Positions 55,849 through 64,000 of a stretch of 64,000 nucleotides of DNA are shown piece by piece. Both the position numbers and the translations under genes were made by a program. Source of the stretch: Gammaproteobacteria bacterium. Lineage in GTDB: Bacteria > Pseudomonadota > Gammaproteobacteria > Arenicellales > JAJDZL01. Each line of letters begins with the position of its first letter. Position 1 is the first letter of the stretch. The notes beneath the pieces were generated by a model, which saw nothing but the letters and a program-made list of their open reading frames with translations, did not search any database and was not told the DNA's origin. The stretch lies in the NCBI GenBank assembly GCA_022823625.1, contig JAJEHQ010000001.1, positions 62,001 to 126,000 of the forward strand, given 5' to 3'.

Positions 55849-56786
55849 ATTCGACAACACTCGCTGTCCGGCACTCATCCCCTGGTAGTTGGTTAACCGA
55901 CTTATTTTGGAATAAGCCTGGTCTGTTTATCTTCTGTCTGCTATTGCCACCACTGCTGTGGCTTGGGATCATTTACATTGGTTCGCTGTTTACACTGCTG
56001 CTTCACAGCTTTTTTTCCATTGACGAATTTTCGGGACTCATTCGTTATGAGTTCACACTCAAAACCTATGCTGAACTGCTGTCGCCTGCCAACTTCGATG
56101 TAATTCTACGAACCATATTGATGGCGTGTGCTGTGACATTAGCGGCTGCTTTGATTGCATTTCCAATTGCATACTATGCTGCACGTTATGCTAATCAAAA
56201 GATGAAGGCGCTGTTTTATCTTGGCGTCATGTTGCCACTTTGGTCCAGCTATCTGGTCAAGATTTATGCGTGGAAACTGATTCTAGCTAAGCAGGGCATT
56301 GTCAACTGGGTGGTTGAGGGAACCGGAGCAACTTTTCTTCTGAATTCAGTACTTTCCTTACCGGTAGTCGGTGGCAACTCATTGGCGGTCAGCTATATCG
56401 GAACCTTTATCGTACTGCTTTATGTGTGGCTGCCTTTTATGATTCTTCCAGTTCAGGCTTCGCTTGAACGAATCCCTGAATCTCTGCTTGAAGCGTCAGG
56501 CGACCTCGGAGCAGCACCGAAACAGACCTTTAGACTGGTCATACTACCACTTGCCTTGCCCGGTGTCATTGCCGGTTCAATTTTTACATTCTCGCTGACC
56601 ATGGGCGATTTCATCGTACCACAGATTATTGGTTCTTCGAGAAGATTCATTGGACAGGCAGTATATGCCCATCAAGGTACGGCTGGAAATATTCCACTGG
56701 CTGCTGCCTTTGCCGTCGTTCCGATTGTGGTGATGATCATCTATCTGTACTTTGCCAAGAAGAGAGGTGCTTTCGATGCACTTTAG
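55845..56786 (+). CDS. Polyamine-type ABC transporter, permease 1 (PotB-like)
   Basis: A 313-residue inner-membrane permease with six to seven predicted helices. The EAA loop is [31 protein letters not shown]. The start overlaps the ATPase stop by 4 nt, and its own end overlaps the second permease by 11 nt, so the genes are translationally coupled. Confidence 0.93.
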   Translation: MNSTTLAVRHSSPGSWLTDLFWNKPGLFIFCLLLPPLLWLGIIYIGSLFTLLLHSFFSIDEFSGLIRYEFTLKTYAELLSPANFDVILRTILMACAVTLAAALIAFPIAYYAARYANQKMKALFYLGVMLPLWSSYLVKIYAWKLILAKQGIVNWVVEGTGATFLLNSVLSLPVVGGNSLAVSYIGTFIVLLYVWLPFMILPVQASLERIPESLLEASGDLGAAPKQTFRLVILPLALPGVIAGSIFTFSLTMGDFIVPQIIGSSRRFIGQAVYAHQGTAGNIPLAAAFAVVPIVVMIIYLYFAKKRGAFDAL

Positions 56787-57576
56787 AAAACGCGCATCGC
56801 TGGGACTCAAGGCTTCGGCGGTTTGCGGACTGGCTTTTTTGCATTTGCCCATCCTCTTGATCTTTCTCTATGCCTTTACAACAGAGGACAAAAGTTATCA
56901 GTTCCCACCTCCTGGTCTAACGCTCAAGTGGTTTGGGGTCACCTGGAATCGACCTGATGTGTGGGCTTCGCTGCAACTGTCACTTGAAGTTGCGGCTGTT
57001 TCAACCTTACTAGCTCTAATACTTGGTACTTTGTGTGCCGCAGCAGTTTCCAGAGCAAAATTTTTTGGCCGCGAGGCTATTTCACTTCTGGTTATATTAC
57101 CGATAGCTCTGCCTGGAATCATTACAGGCATCTCGCTTCGATCCGCGTACAACATTCTGGATATCCCTTTTTCGACATTCACGATCATACTCGGCCATGC
57201 AACATTCTGTGTGGTAGTCGTCTACAACAATGCAATCGCCCGGTTTCGACGTATGTCGGGTTCAATGATTGAAGCATCATTCGATCTTGGTGCTACCGGA
57301 TTTCAAACCTTTCGCTATGTGGTGCTGCCCAATCTCGCAACAGCTTTGCTTGCGGGTGGGATGCTTGCATTTGCACTCTCATTTGATGAGGTCATCGTAA
57401 CGACGTTTACAGCCGGCCAACAGCAAACCTTGCCGATTTGGATGCTAGAGGAGTTGGTGCGACCTCGTCAACGACCGGTGACCAATGTCGTTGCGATGGT
57501 TGTTGTCATGGTTACTTTCTTGCCAATTCTAGGCGCTTACTACCTTACTAGAGATACTTCGGCGAGCCGAAATTAG
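56776..57576 (+). CDS. Polyamine-type ABC transporter, permease 2 (PotC-like)
   Basis: A 266-residue inner-membrane permease with six predicted helices and EAA loop [24 protein letters not shown]. The ATG at 56776 is chosen over an earlier in-frame ATG because AGAGG lies 8 nt upstream. It completes the four-gene importer. About 200 bp follow before tRNA-Tyr. Confidence 0.93.
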   Translation: MHFRKRASLGLKASAVCGLAFLHLPILLIFLYAFTTEDKSYQFPPPGLTLKWFGVTWNRPDVWASLQLSLEVAAVSTLLALILGTLCAAAVSRAKFFGREAISLLVILPIALPGIITGISLRSAYNILDIPFSTFTIILGHATFCVVVVYNNAIARFRRMSGSMIEASFDLGATGFQTFRYVVLPNLATALLAGGMLAFALSFDEVIVTTFTAGQQQTLPIWMLEELVRPRQRPVTNVVAMVVVMVTFLPILGAYYLTRDTSASRN

Positions 57577-57719
57577 AAAACGAATTTGATGTAAAATATC
57601 ACTATCATTTTTATAATTATTAGTTGCTGTTTCGGTTAGGAGGAGATTTGGGGTGTTGGGCCAGTTGCACCGGCATAGAGGTCTACCTTATATATTGATA
57701 ATCAGTCAAAAATCCTCCA

Positions 57720-57742
57720 AACTTTTCTGTTTCAGAAAAGTT
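57720..57742. repeat. 10-bp perfect hairpin upstream of tRNA-Tyr
   Basis: AACTTTTCTG and CAGAAAAGTT pair perfectly around TTT. It is followed within 5 nt by TAAAAT (57747-57752), which could be the -10 box of the tRNA-tuf unit, so the palindrome would cover the -35 to -10 spacer. It could instead be a weak terminator of the ABC operon. Confidence 0.35.
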
Positions 57743-57776
57743 GTGATAAAATTTAGTGTTTATTTGGATTTGCTCC

Positions 57777-57858
57777 GGAGGGGTTCCCGAGCGGCCAAAG
57801 GGGACAGACTGTAAATCTGTTGGCTCAGCCTTCGGAGGTTCGAATCCTCCCCCCTCCA
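57777..57858 (+). tRNA. tRNA-Tyr (anticodon GUA)
   Basis: Class II tRNA with a long variable arm. Acceptor GGAGGGG pairs with CCCCTCC; anticodon stem ACAGA/TCTGT holds the loop CTGTAAA with GTA; T arm GGAGG/CCTCC. The three bases after the discriminator A are CCG, not CCA, unlike the other four tRNA genes in the window, so the final A must be added after trimming. First of the tRNA cluster before tuf. Confidence 0.95.
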
Positions 57859-57903
57859 CCGTATGATTTTGGATCGATAGACGGAGTTGAAACCTAGGTT
57901 TGC

Positions 57904-57977
57904 GCGGGCGTAGTTCAACGGCAGAACCTCAGCCTTCCAAGCTGATGATGTGGGTTCGATTCCCATCGCCCGCTCCA
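57904..57977 (+). tRNA. tRNA-Gly (anticodon UCC)
   Basis: A 74-nt cloverleaf with encoded CCA. Acceptor GCGGGCG/CGCCCGC; anticodon stem TCAGC/GCTGA with loop CTTCCAA. Reads GGA and GGG. Confidence 0.96.
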
Positions 57978-58029
57978 GTGGAATTTGTATATGGACCCTG
58001 AGAAGTCAATCGGAGCCATTAAACCGGAT

Positions 58030-58105
<76 letters not shown>

Positions 58106-58176
58106 GCGTCATTATCGGGTTACATTTTTAATCAGTTATTTAGGTCATTTTAGATAATTAGCGAGGTCATAGGAAA

Positions 58177-59367
58177 TTGGCTAAAGAAAAATTTGAACGT
58201 AGTAAGCCGCATGTAAACGTAGGCACCATTGGCCACGTTGATCACGGAAAGACCACCCTGACAGCCGCTATCACCAAGGTGTTGGCGGAGCGCCACGGTG
58301 GAGAAGTCAAGGCGTTTGCAGATATTGACAACGCACCTGAAGAACGAGAGCGCGGAATCACAATTGCCACCGCGCACGTTGAGTATGAATCCGAAGCTCG
58401 ACACTACGCGCACGTTGACTGCCCGGGACACGCTGACTATGTCAAGAACATGATCACTGGTGCCGCTCAGATGGATGGCGCGGTATTAGTGGTTTCTGCG
58501 GCCGATGGCCCGGAACCTCAAACTCGAGAGCACGTACTGCTGGCTCGTCAGGTCGGGGTACCCTATATTGTGGTGTACTTGAACAAGGCCGATATGGTCG
58601 ACGACGAAGATCTGCTAGAACTGGTGGATCTTGAGGTTCGGGACCTGTTGAACGAGTACGATTTTCCGGGTGATGATACTCCAATTATTATTGGTAGTGC
58701 ACTGCAGGCACTTGAAGGTGAAGACACCGAACTCGGAATACAGTCGATCATCAAATTGGCCGAAGCACTTGATGAATATATTCCGGAACCGGAACGCGCC
58801 ATTGATGGTGACTTCCTCATGCCGATTGAAGATGTGTTTTCAATTTCGGGACGCGGCACTGTGGTTACGGGACGGGTCGAGCGCGGTATCGTTACCGTAG
58901 GCGATCCCGTCGAAATGGTTGGGCTCAGAACGACCGCCAAGACTGTCGCGACAGGTGTCGAAATGTTTCGAAAACTGCTTGATGAAGGTCGAGCTGGTGA
59001 TAATGTTGGCGTTCTTTTACGTGGCACCAAGAAAAATGAAGTTGAGCGCGGTCAGGTGCTCGCAAAGCCGGGTTCGATTGACCCGCATACCGATTTTGAG
59101 GCTGAAGTGTATGTTCTGTCTCCAAAAGAAGGTGGGCGAAACAAGCACTTCACCGCTGGCTATCGGCCACAGTTTTATTTCCGTACCACAGACGTGACAG
59201 GGAGTGTTTCCCTGCCAGCTGATGTTGCGGTTGTAATGCCTGGTGATAATGTACACATGACAGTCAGTCTGATTAAACCCATTGCAATGGAAGAAGGACT
59301 TCGGTTCGCAATTCGTGAAGGTGGGCGAACTATTGGTGCTGGTGTAGTATCCAAGATCATCAAATAA
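58177..59367 (+). CDS. tuf: Elongation factor Tu
   Basis: A 396-residue EF-Tu that delivers aminoacyl-tRNA to the ribosome. G1 is [11 protein letters not shown]3 [13 protein letters not shown]4 NKADM; domains II and III are complete. The start codon is TTG, followed by the normal [17 protein letters not shown] and AGGA lie just upstream and no ATG or GTG in frame would give the right N-terminus. It is cotranscribed with the preceding tRNAs and probably with tRNA-Trp and secE-nusG after it. Confidence 0.98.
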   Translation: MAKEKFERSKPHVNVGTIGHVDHGKTTLTAAITKVLAERHGGEVKAFADIDNAPEERERGITIATAHVEYESEARHYAHVDCPGHADYVKNMITGAAQMDGAVLVVSAADGPEPQTREHVLLARQVGVPYIVVYLNKADMVDDEDLLELVDLEVRDLLNEYDFPGDDTPIIIGSALQALEGEDTELGIQSIIKLAEALDEYIPEPERAIDGDFLMPIEDVFSISGRGTVVTGRVERGIVTVGDPVEMVGLRTTAKTVATGVEMFRKLLDEGRAGDNVGVLLRGTKKNEVERGQVLAKPGSIDPHTDFEAEVYVLSPKEGGRNKHFTAGYRPQFYFRTTDVTGSVSLPADVAVVMPGDNVHMTVSLIKPIAMEEGLRFAIREGGRTIGAGVVSKIIK

Positions 59368-59401
59368 CAAATTCCGGTAGGAAACAAGACAGTCAGCTTG
59401 A

Positions 59402-59478
<77 letters not shown>

Positions 59479-59502
59479 CTTTGACGCAGGCTATACCCGA
59501 CG

Positions 59503-59862
59503 ATGGCAAACGCGATTGACAAGGTAAAGATTCTAGGCGCTATATTTCTGGTGGTAGCGGGTGTTGCCGCATTTTACAGCCTGGAAAGTTCGCTCCAGTT
59601 ACTGCGTGTTGGGGTACTGGTACTCGGCATATTGCTTGCTGCCGGTTTGGCATTGACCTCGGGACCCGGCCAACAAGCCTGGTCCTTTGCCAAGGGTGCC
59701 CGATCCGAATTTCGGAAAATTGTTTGGCCTACCCGCAGGGATACTATACAGAGCACACTGATTGTCATTCTGATGGTTATTCTGATCGGTCTTTTCTTGT
59801 GGTTGCTTGATCAGATTTCGTTTTGGGTCATCTACGACCTGTTCTTGCAGCTTGGAGAGTAA
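59503..59862 (+). CDS. secE: Preprotein translocase subunit SecE
   Basis: A 119-residue SecE with three predicted transmembrane helices, as in E. coli. The conserved cytoplasmic amphipathic segment FRKIVWPTRRDTIQST precedes the essential third helix. It forms SecYEG in the inner membrane. It is 3 bp before nusG. Confidence 0.96.
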   Translation: MANAIDKVKILGAIFLVVAGVAAFYSLESSLQLLRVGVLVLGILLAAGLALTSGPGQQAWSFAKGARSEFRKIVWPTRRDTIQSTLIVILMVILIGLFLWLLDQISFWVIYDLFLQLGE

Positions 59863-59865
59863 CGG

Positions 59866-60468
59866 ATGATAGAAGAAGAAGAAAAATTTGCTGGGGAGAA
59901 TATCGAGTCATTGGGAACAAGTACTTCTGCGAGATCTTCTGACAGTATGCGATGGTATGTTCTACATACGTATTCAGGGCATGAAAAACGCGTGAAAAGT
60001 TCACTTGAGCATTACATTCGCACCAATCAAAGTGAAAAAATGTTTGGTGATATTCTGGTACCAACTGAAGAAATCGTTGAAATGCGAAGCGGGCAGAAGC
60101 GTACGACTGAACGTAATTTTTATCCGGGCTATGTTTTTATCGAAATGGAAATGACGCCGGAATCCTGGCATTTGGTCAACAGCATCCCGCATGTCTCCAG
60201 CTTCATCGGTGGCAAGGAGCCAACTCCGATTTCAGAAAAAGAGGCACAGATCATTAGGGAGCAAGTTCAGGCCGGAGCCAATAATCCGCGGCCGAGATTC
60301 TATTTTCAGCCGGGTGAACTGATTCGGGTTATTGATGGGCCTTTTGAAGATTTTAACGGTACAGTCGAAGATGTGAATTACGAGAAAAGCAAACTTCGGG
60401 TATCTGTGGCAATATTCGGGCGTTCCACTCCAGTAGAGCTTGATTTCAGCCAGGTAACCAAAAACTGA
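59866..60468 (+). CDS. nusG: Transcription antitermination protein NusG
   Basis: A 200-residue NusG. The NGN domain starts MRWYVLHTYSGHEKRV at residue 28 and a C-terminal KOW motif lies near DGPFEDFNGTVEDVN. It carries a 27-residue acidic/Ser-rich N-terminal extension beyond most homologues; the start is supported by GGAGAG before the ATG, while the internal ATG has no SD. It binds RNA polymerase and Rho or S10. Confidence 0.96.
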   Translation: MIEEEEKFAGENIESLGTSTSARSSDSMRWYVLHTYSGHEKRVKSSLEHYIRTNQSEKMFGDILVPTEEIVEMRSGQKRTTERNFYPGYVFIEMEMTPESWHLVNSIPHVSSFIGGKEPTPISEKEAQIIREQVQAGANNPRPRFYFQPGELIRVIDGPFEDFNGTVEDVNYEKSKLRVSVAIFGRSTPVELDFSQVTKN

Positions 60469-60508
60469 TTACATATGAAGGCGAAATAGACCTTAGGTAA
60501 AACAATTC

Positions 60509-60940
60509 ATGGCAAAAAAAGTAACAGCCTATATCAAGTTGCAGGTTGCGGCTAAAGCTGCTCAGCCCGGGCCTCCAGTGGGACCGGCACTCGGACAGCA
60601 CGGCCTGAACATTATGGAATTTTGCAAGGCATTTAATGCGAAGACGCAGAATCTAGAAGATGGTACACCCGTCCCAGTCGTGATTACCGTTTATGCAGAC
60701 AGGAGTTTTTCTTTTATCACAAAGACTCCGCCAGCATCACATCTGTTGAAAAAAGCAGCGGGAGTCGATAAGGGCAGTGCTGAACCCAATCGAGACAAGG
60801 TAGGGGTTGTCACTCATGATCAGTTGAAAGAAATAGTGGCGATAAAAAATCCAGATTTAAACAGTTACGAGACTGAACAGGCGATGCGCACAATTGCCGG
60901 TAGTGCGAGAAGCATGGGCTTGGAAGTCAAGGAGAGTTGA
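60509..60940 (+). CDS. rplK: 50S ribosomal protein L11
   Basis: A 143-residue L11 with the N-terminal proline-rich domain ([18 protein letters not shown]) and C-terminal RNA-binding domain ending [13 protein letters not shown]. Part of the GTPase-associated centre. Three bases separate it from the ATG of rplA. Confidence 0.98.
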   Translation: MAKKVTAYIKLQVAAKAAQPGPPVGPALGQHGLNIMEFCKAFNAKTQNLEDGTPVPVVITVYADRSFSFITKTPPASHLLKKAAGVDKGSAEPNRDKVGVVTHDQLKEIVAIKNPDLNSYETEQAMRTIAGSARSMGLEVKES

Positions 60941-60942
60941 AT

Positions 60943-61641
60943 ATGGCGAAACCGAGCAAGAGAAGTCAACAATCAGAAGCGTTGGTGGACCGCAGCAAGC
61001 TCTATCCGGTTGACGATGCAATCAGTTTGGTAAAGCAGACCGCATCGGCAAAATTTGATGAAACTGTCGAAGTTGCCGTATTGCTTGGCGTCGATGCCCG
61101 AAAATCAGACCAGAATGTACGTGGCTCAGCGCTACTTCCCCGAGGGCTTGGCAAGACTGTCCGTGTGGCTGTATTTGCGTCAGGTGATAAAGTTCAGGAA
61201 GCTTTGGATGCAGGTGCTGATATTGTTGGACTGGAAGATCTCATCGAAGACATTCAAAATGACAAAATCGAATTTGACTCCTGTATTGCGGAACCCGATG
61301 CGATGAAACTGGTTGCACGCGTTGGACGCAAGCTTGGACCGAGAGGATTGATGCCAAATCCCAAAACCGGTACCGTACGGAGCGATATAGCACAGGCTGT
61401 GCAGGAAGCCAAAGCGGGTAAAGTGGACTTTCGCATTGACAAGGCTGGAATTGTACATTGTGGAATCGGTAAGGCATCGTTTGAGGCGGATGCCTTGACG
61501 GAAAATCTAAAGGAGTTGTTGCGCGCACTCAAACGGGCTCAGCCAGCCACTGCAAAAGGACAGTACATACGCAAGGTTTCGCTGTCTACTACGATGGGAC
61601 CTGGTGTAAAAGTTGATGCAGTCGAGCTAGCCAGAATTTAG
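60943..61641 (+). CDS. rplA: 50S ribosomal protein L1
   Basis: A 232-residue L1 from the ATG at 60943 (GGAG 9 nt upstream); signatures are [28 protein letters not shown] and [19 protein letters not shown]1 forms the L1 stalk and in many bacteria represses the rplKA mRNA. Confidence 0.98.
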   Translation: MAKPSKRSQQSEALVDRSKLYPVDDAISLVKQTASAKFDETVEVAVLLGVDARKSDQNVRGSALLPRGLGKTVRVAVFASGDKVQEALDAGADIVGLEDLIEDIQNDKIEFDSCIAEPDAMKLVARVGRKLGPRGLMPNPKTGTVRSDIAQAVQEAKAGKVDFRIDKAGIVHCGIGKASFEADALTENLKELLRALKRAQPATAKGQYIRKVSLSTTMGPGVKVDAVELARI

Positions 61642-61695
61642 TTTCAGCTTAATTTGCAATAACTAAACCTTAATATAAACAAGAAGTTATTATTG

Positions 61696-62217
61696 ATGAA
61701 CGAAAATCTTCAGCGTAAACACAAAATAGTGGACGAAGTCCATAACGACTTCAAGTCAGCGGGTCTGGCTGTTTTAGCAGAGTACCGCGGCGTTGATGTC
61801 ACCGGCATGAGCGCCTTACGTAGAAGTGCTCGTGAATCCAATGTACAGATTCAGATCGTAAAGAACACCTTAGCGAAAAGGGCTGTGGAAGACACAGATT
61901 TTGAATGTTTGTCTGAGTATTTCACAGGTCCAATCGCAATTGCATTTTCGGAAGATCCTGTGGCGACGGCCAAGACTGTTCACGAGTTTGCCAAAGCAAA
62001 TCCACTGTTCAAGGTGCAAACCGGTGCAATGCAGGGCAGACTGGTCGACACCGAGCAGCTCAAGCAGTTAGCGGACTTGCCTGGCCGGGAAGTATTGCTG
62101 TCTACGCTGATTGGAACAATGGCGGCGCCGATGCAGAAACTGGTGCGTACTTTGAATGCTGTACCATCCAATCTGCTTTACGCACTGGTTGCAATCAGAG
62201 ATTCGAAGAGCGAATAG
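61696..62217 (+). CDS. rplJ: 50S ribosomal protein L10
   Basis: A 173-residue L10 from the ATG at 61696. The RNA-binding N-terminal domain (VLAEYRGVDVTGMSALRR) and C-terminal L7/L12-binding helix are present. The leader between rplA and rplJ is only 54 nt, shorter than in many relatives where it carries the L10-(L12)4 autoregulatory structure. Confidence 0.97.
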   Translation: MNENLQRKHKIVDEVHNDFKSAGLAVLAEYRGVDVTGMSALRRSARESNVQIQIVKNTLAKRAVEDTDFECLSEYFTGPIAIAFSEDPVATAKTVHEFAKANPLFKVQTGAMQGRLVDTEQLKQLADLPGREVLLSTLIGTMAAPMQKLVRTLNAVPSNLLYALVAIRDSKSE

Positions 62218-62285
62218 TTCTCCATTATTGAACGATTAATTTAGCAGAAAATCATTAACTTAACATCCACCACGAGGGAAAATTT

Positions 62286-62669
62286 ATGTCTTTATCAAGG
62301 CAAGAAATCATTGATGCAATCTCGGAAATGTCAGTATTGGACCTGTCCGAACTGATCAAAGATATGGAAAATCATTTTGGTGTGTCAGCTGCAGCACCAG
62401 TGGCAGTCGCCGGAGCGGTTGCACCTGCAGCCGACCAGGCTGAAGAAGCAGAAGAACAAACCGAATTCACTGTTACTTTAACCTCCGCTGGTGAGAAGAA
62501 AATTGGCGTCATCAAGGTCGTACGAGCCGCTGCCGGCCTCGGACTCAAAGAGTCCAAGGAGTTAACGGAAAAACTGCCAGCGACGGTTCTTGAAGGAATG
62601 TCAAAGGAGGATGCTGAAAAACTAAAGCAAGAAATCGAAGAAGCTGGCGGCTCAGCAGAAATCAAATAG
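62286..62669 (+). CDS. rplL: 50S ribosomal protein L7/L12
   Basis: A 127-residue L7/L12 with N-terminal dimerisation domain (LSELIKDMENHFGVSAAAP), an Ala-rich hinge and the C-terminal factor-binding domain (KIGVIKVVRAAAGLGLKESKEL). Strong SD CGAGGGA before ATG. It binds L10 in multiple copies on the stalk. Confidence 0.98.
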   Translation: MSLSRQEIIDAISEMSVLDLSELIKDMENHFGVSAAAPVAVAGAVAPAADQAEEAEEQTEFTVTLTSAGEKKIGVIKVVRAAAGLGLKESKELTEKLPATVLEGMSKEDAEKLKQEIEEAGGSAEIK

Positions 62670-62729
62670 CTGATTACCTGGTCTGCCTGGTATTTCAAAC
62701 CATCGCCTCGAGCGTTTTTTCCCTTGTCG

Positions 62730-62754
62730 ACGGCTCTGTCCGGGATAGAGCCGT
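62730..62754 (+). terminator. Hairpin between rplL and rpoB (attenuator or processing site)
   Basis: ACGGCTCT and AGAGCCGT pair perfectly (8 bp) around a 9-nt loop. A T6 run lies just upstream (62715-62720) after a weak stem. The position matches the known rplL-rpoB attenuator/RNase III region of enteric bacteria; equivalence is inference. Confidence 0.45.
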
Positions 62755-62807
62755 TGTACGCGCGTATTTGTAATTTGCAACTAACCGACTATGCGTCCTG
62801 ATACCCT

Positions 62808-64000
62808 ATGAGCTACAGTTTCACCGAAAAGAAACGGATACGAAAGAATTTTGGCAAGCGTACTGATGTATTGCCGGTTCCGTACCTATTAGAAATTCAA
62901 AAGAGTTCTTACAAGAAGTTTTTGCAGGATGATATTCCCCCGCTGGAGCGGGAAAATGTAGGCCTGCAAGCAGCCTTTAACTCCGCCTTTCCAATTCCAA
63001 GTCAAAATGGATTGATCGAACTGCAGTTTGATGAATACCGTTTGGACCCGCCAAAGTTTGACGAAACAGAATGCCGTCGACGCGGGTTGACCTTCACTGC
63101 GCCTCTCAAAGCGACGCTTAAACTTGTCAGTTACGACCGTAGTGCGGATTCAGGTGCTGGTGGTGAAGATGTGCAAAGATCCGTCGTTAACGTGAAAGAA
63201 AGCGAAGCCGTTTACATCGGTGAAATTCCGTTGATGACTGAGAGCAGTTCGTTCATCATCAATGGAACCGAGCGGGTAGTAGTATCCCAGTTACATCGTT
63301 CACCCGGCGTGTTTTTGGATCACGACAAGGGTAAGAGTCATTCTTCGGGCAAGGTACTTTTCAACTGCCGCATTATTCCGTACTGGGGTTCTTGGCTTGA
63401 CTTCGAATTTGATGCCAAAGATTTGCTGTACATGCGGATCGATCGAAAAAAGAAAGAACCGGCCACGATGCTGTTACGAGCGATGGGTTTTGACACCGCC
63501 AAGATACTGAGTACGTTTTACGATTTCGATACGTTTCTGCTCAATGACAATGGCACCGTCACAATGCAGTTGGACGACCCGAATAGACTGCGTGGTTTGG
63601 TGCTCAATTTCGATATCAAAACGCGGTCTGGCAGGGTGGTAATTGAAAAAGGGCGTCGCATCAATCAGGCAGACACGCGTAAGCTGGCGTCTTCGCGTCT
63701 TCGACAAATCGATGTTCCCGCTTCGTTTCTAAATGGTCGAGTTTGTGCAACAGACATCAAATCTGACGGCGACAGTGGCGTCATGGAGACTTTCGCTTTG
63801 CGAAAGGACGGGCATTTGTCACTGGTGCTGGAATCAGCGGAACGCTTAGTCGGTACAGCCTTTGAATTTGATCTAGTCAGCAATCGTAATGATGAAGTGT
63901 TTGTTAAAGCAGGCAATCGAGTCACTTCAGATGATGCGGTACGCATTAAGGAATCTGGAATAAAACGTATTCAGGTTCCAGAAGAATATCTGGATGGCAA
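62808..64000 (+). CDS. rpoB: RNA polymerase beta subunit (N-terminal ~397 residues)
   Basis: The start of RpoB, running off the right edge. It begins MSYSFTEKKRIRKNFGKR and continues through the first lobe with the conserved FTAPLKATLKLV, IYIGEIPLMTE-like and FIINGTERVVVSQLHRSPGV segments. No SD is evident before the ATG; instead a 6-codon ORF (ATG at 62791) ends in a TGA that overlaps it. Confidence 0.97.
   Translation, partial: MSYSFTEKKRIRKNFGKRTDVLPVPYLLEIQKSSYKKFLQDDIPPLERENVGLQAAFNSAFPIPSQNGLIELQFDEYRLDPPKFDETECRRRGLTFTAPLKATLKLVSYDRSADSGAGGEDVQRSVVNVKESEAVYIGEIPLMTESSSFIINGTERVVVSQLHRSPGVFLDHDKGKSHSSGKVLFNCRIIPYWGSWLDFEFDAKDLLYMRIDRKKKEPATMLLRAMGFDTAKILSTFYDFDTFLLNDNGTVTMQLDDPNRLRGLVLNFDIKTRSGRVVIEKGRRINQADTRKLASSRLRQIDVPASFLNGRVCATDIKSDGDSGVMETFALRKDGHLSLVLESAERLVGTAFEFDLVSNRNDEVFVKAGNRVTSDDAVRIKESGIKRIQVPEEYLDG

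Overview
The window looks like a chromosomal segment of a non-enteric, probably aquatic or marine gammaproteobacterium of moderate GC content with AT-rich intergenic regions. This rests on the order birA, tRNA-Tyr, tRNA-Gly, tRNA-Thr, tuf, tRNA-Trp, secE, nusG, rplKAJL, rpoB at the right end, a long fused PurL, an OxyR with the enterobacterial cysteine numbering, MsrPQ, a proteobacterial GshA, and osmolyte, polyamine and ureide functions. No species can be named from the sequence alone. Most of the window is ordinary housekeeping and metabolic content; no prophage, CRISPR array or large mobile island is visible.

Layout, left to right. 1-6.1 kb: the end of purL, then a divergent oxyR/catalase pair sharing a palindromic intergenic region. 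6.3-7.7 kb: an Rpn-family (PD-(D/E)XK) nuclease gene with an internal start for its C-terminal domain, plus a separate downstream copy of only that C-terminal domain. 8-14.7 kb, all minus strand: HAD phosphatase, Atm1-type ABC exporter, msrQ/msrP (separated by a strong hairpin), a thiolase and a GNAT acetyltransferase. 15-24 kb: a hydroxyisobutyrate-dehydrogenase-like enzyme, an MFS transporter, the large helicase Lhr, two tandem monohaem cytochromes c and a solitary ProX-like betaine-binding protein. 24.5-30 kb: a Rieske oxygenase/2-hydroxyacid dehydrogenase pair divergent from a ureide pair (PuuE-type allantoinase and a fused allantoicase-ureidoglycolate lyase). 30-40.4 kb: EF-G-like GTPase, SDR, alpha/beta hydrolase, DAHP synthase, ATP sulfurylase, Trm112-like protein, FKBP isomerase, GhrA-like reductase and gshA.

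40.6-48.5 kb holds a GldF-like ABC permease and, 4.1 kb away, its usual partners GldG and a DUF4340 protein. The gap contains a decayed IS1380-type transposase, a phosphopantetheinyl transferase and an NCS2 permease with an extra cytoplasmic C-terminal domain resembling an RsbW-like ATPase fold. No ATPase gene for this ABC system is seen. Then come ilvD, ispG and birA. Between birA and tRNA-Tyr lie an EctD-like 2-oxoglutarate dioxygenase, a tRNA-Thr(UGU) and a complete four-gene polyamine-type ABC importer. The right end is the translation/transcription block from tRNA-Tyr to a partial rpoB.

The points most worth following are the Rpn locus with a free-standing intragenic-antitoxin-like copy, the split Gld-type ABC locus, the NCS2 permease with an ATPase-like tail, the fused ureide enzyme beside a Rieske pair, and small oddities in the translation block: a TTG start on tuf, tRNA-Tyr with CCG where CCA is usually encoded, a very short rplJ leader, and a mini-ORF overlapping the rpoB start.
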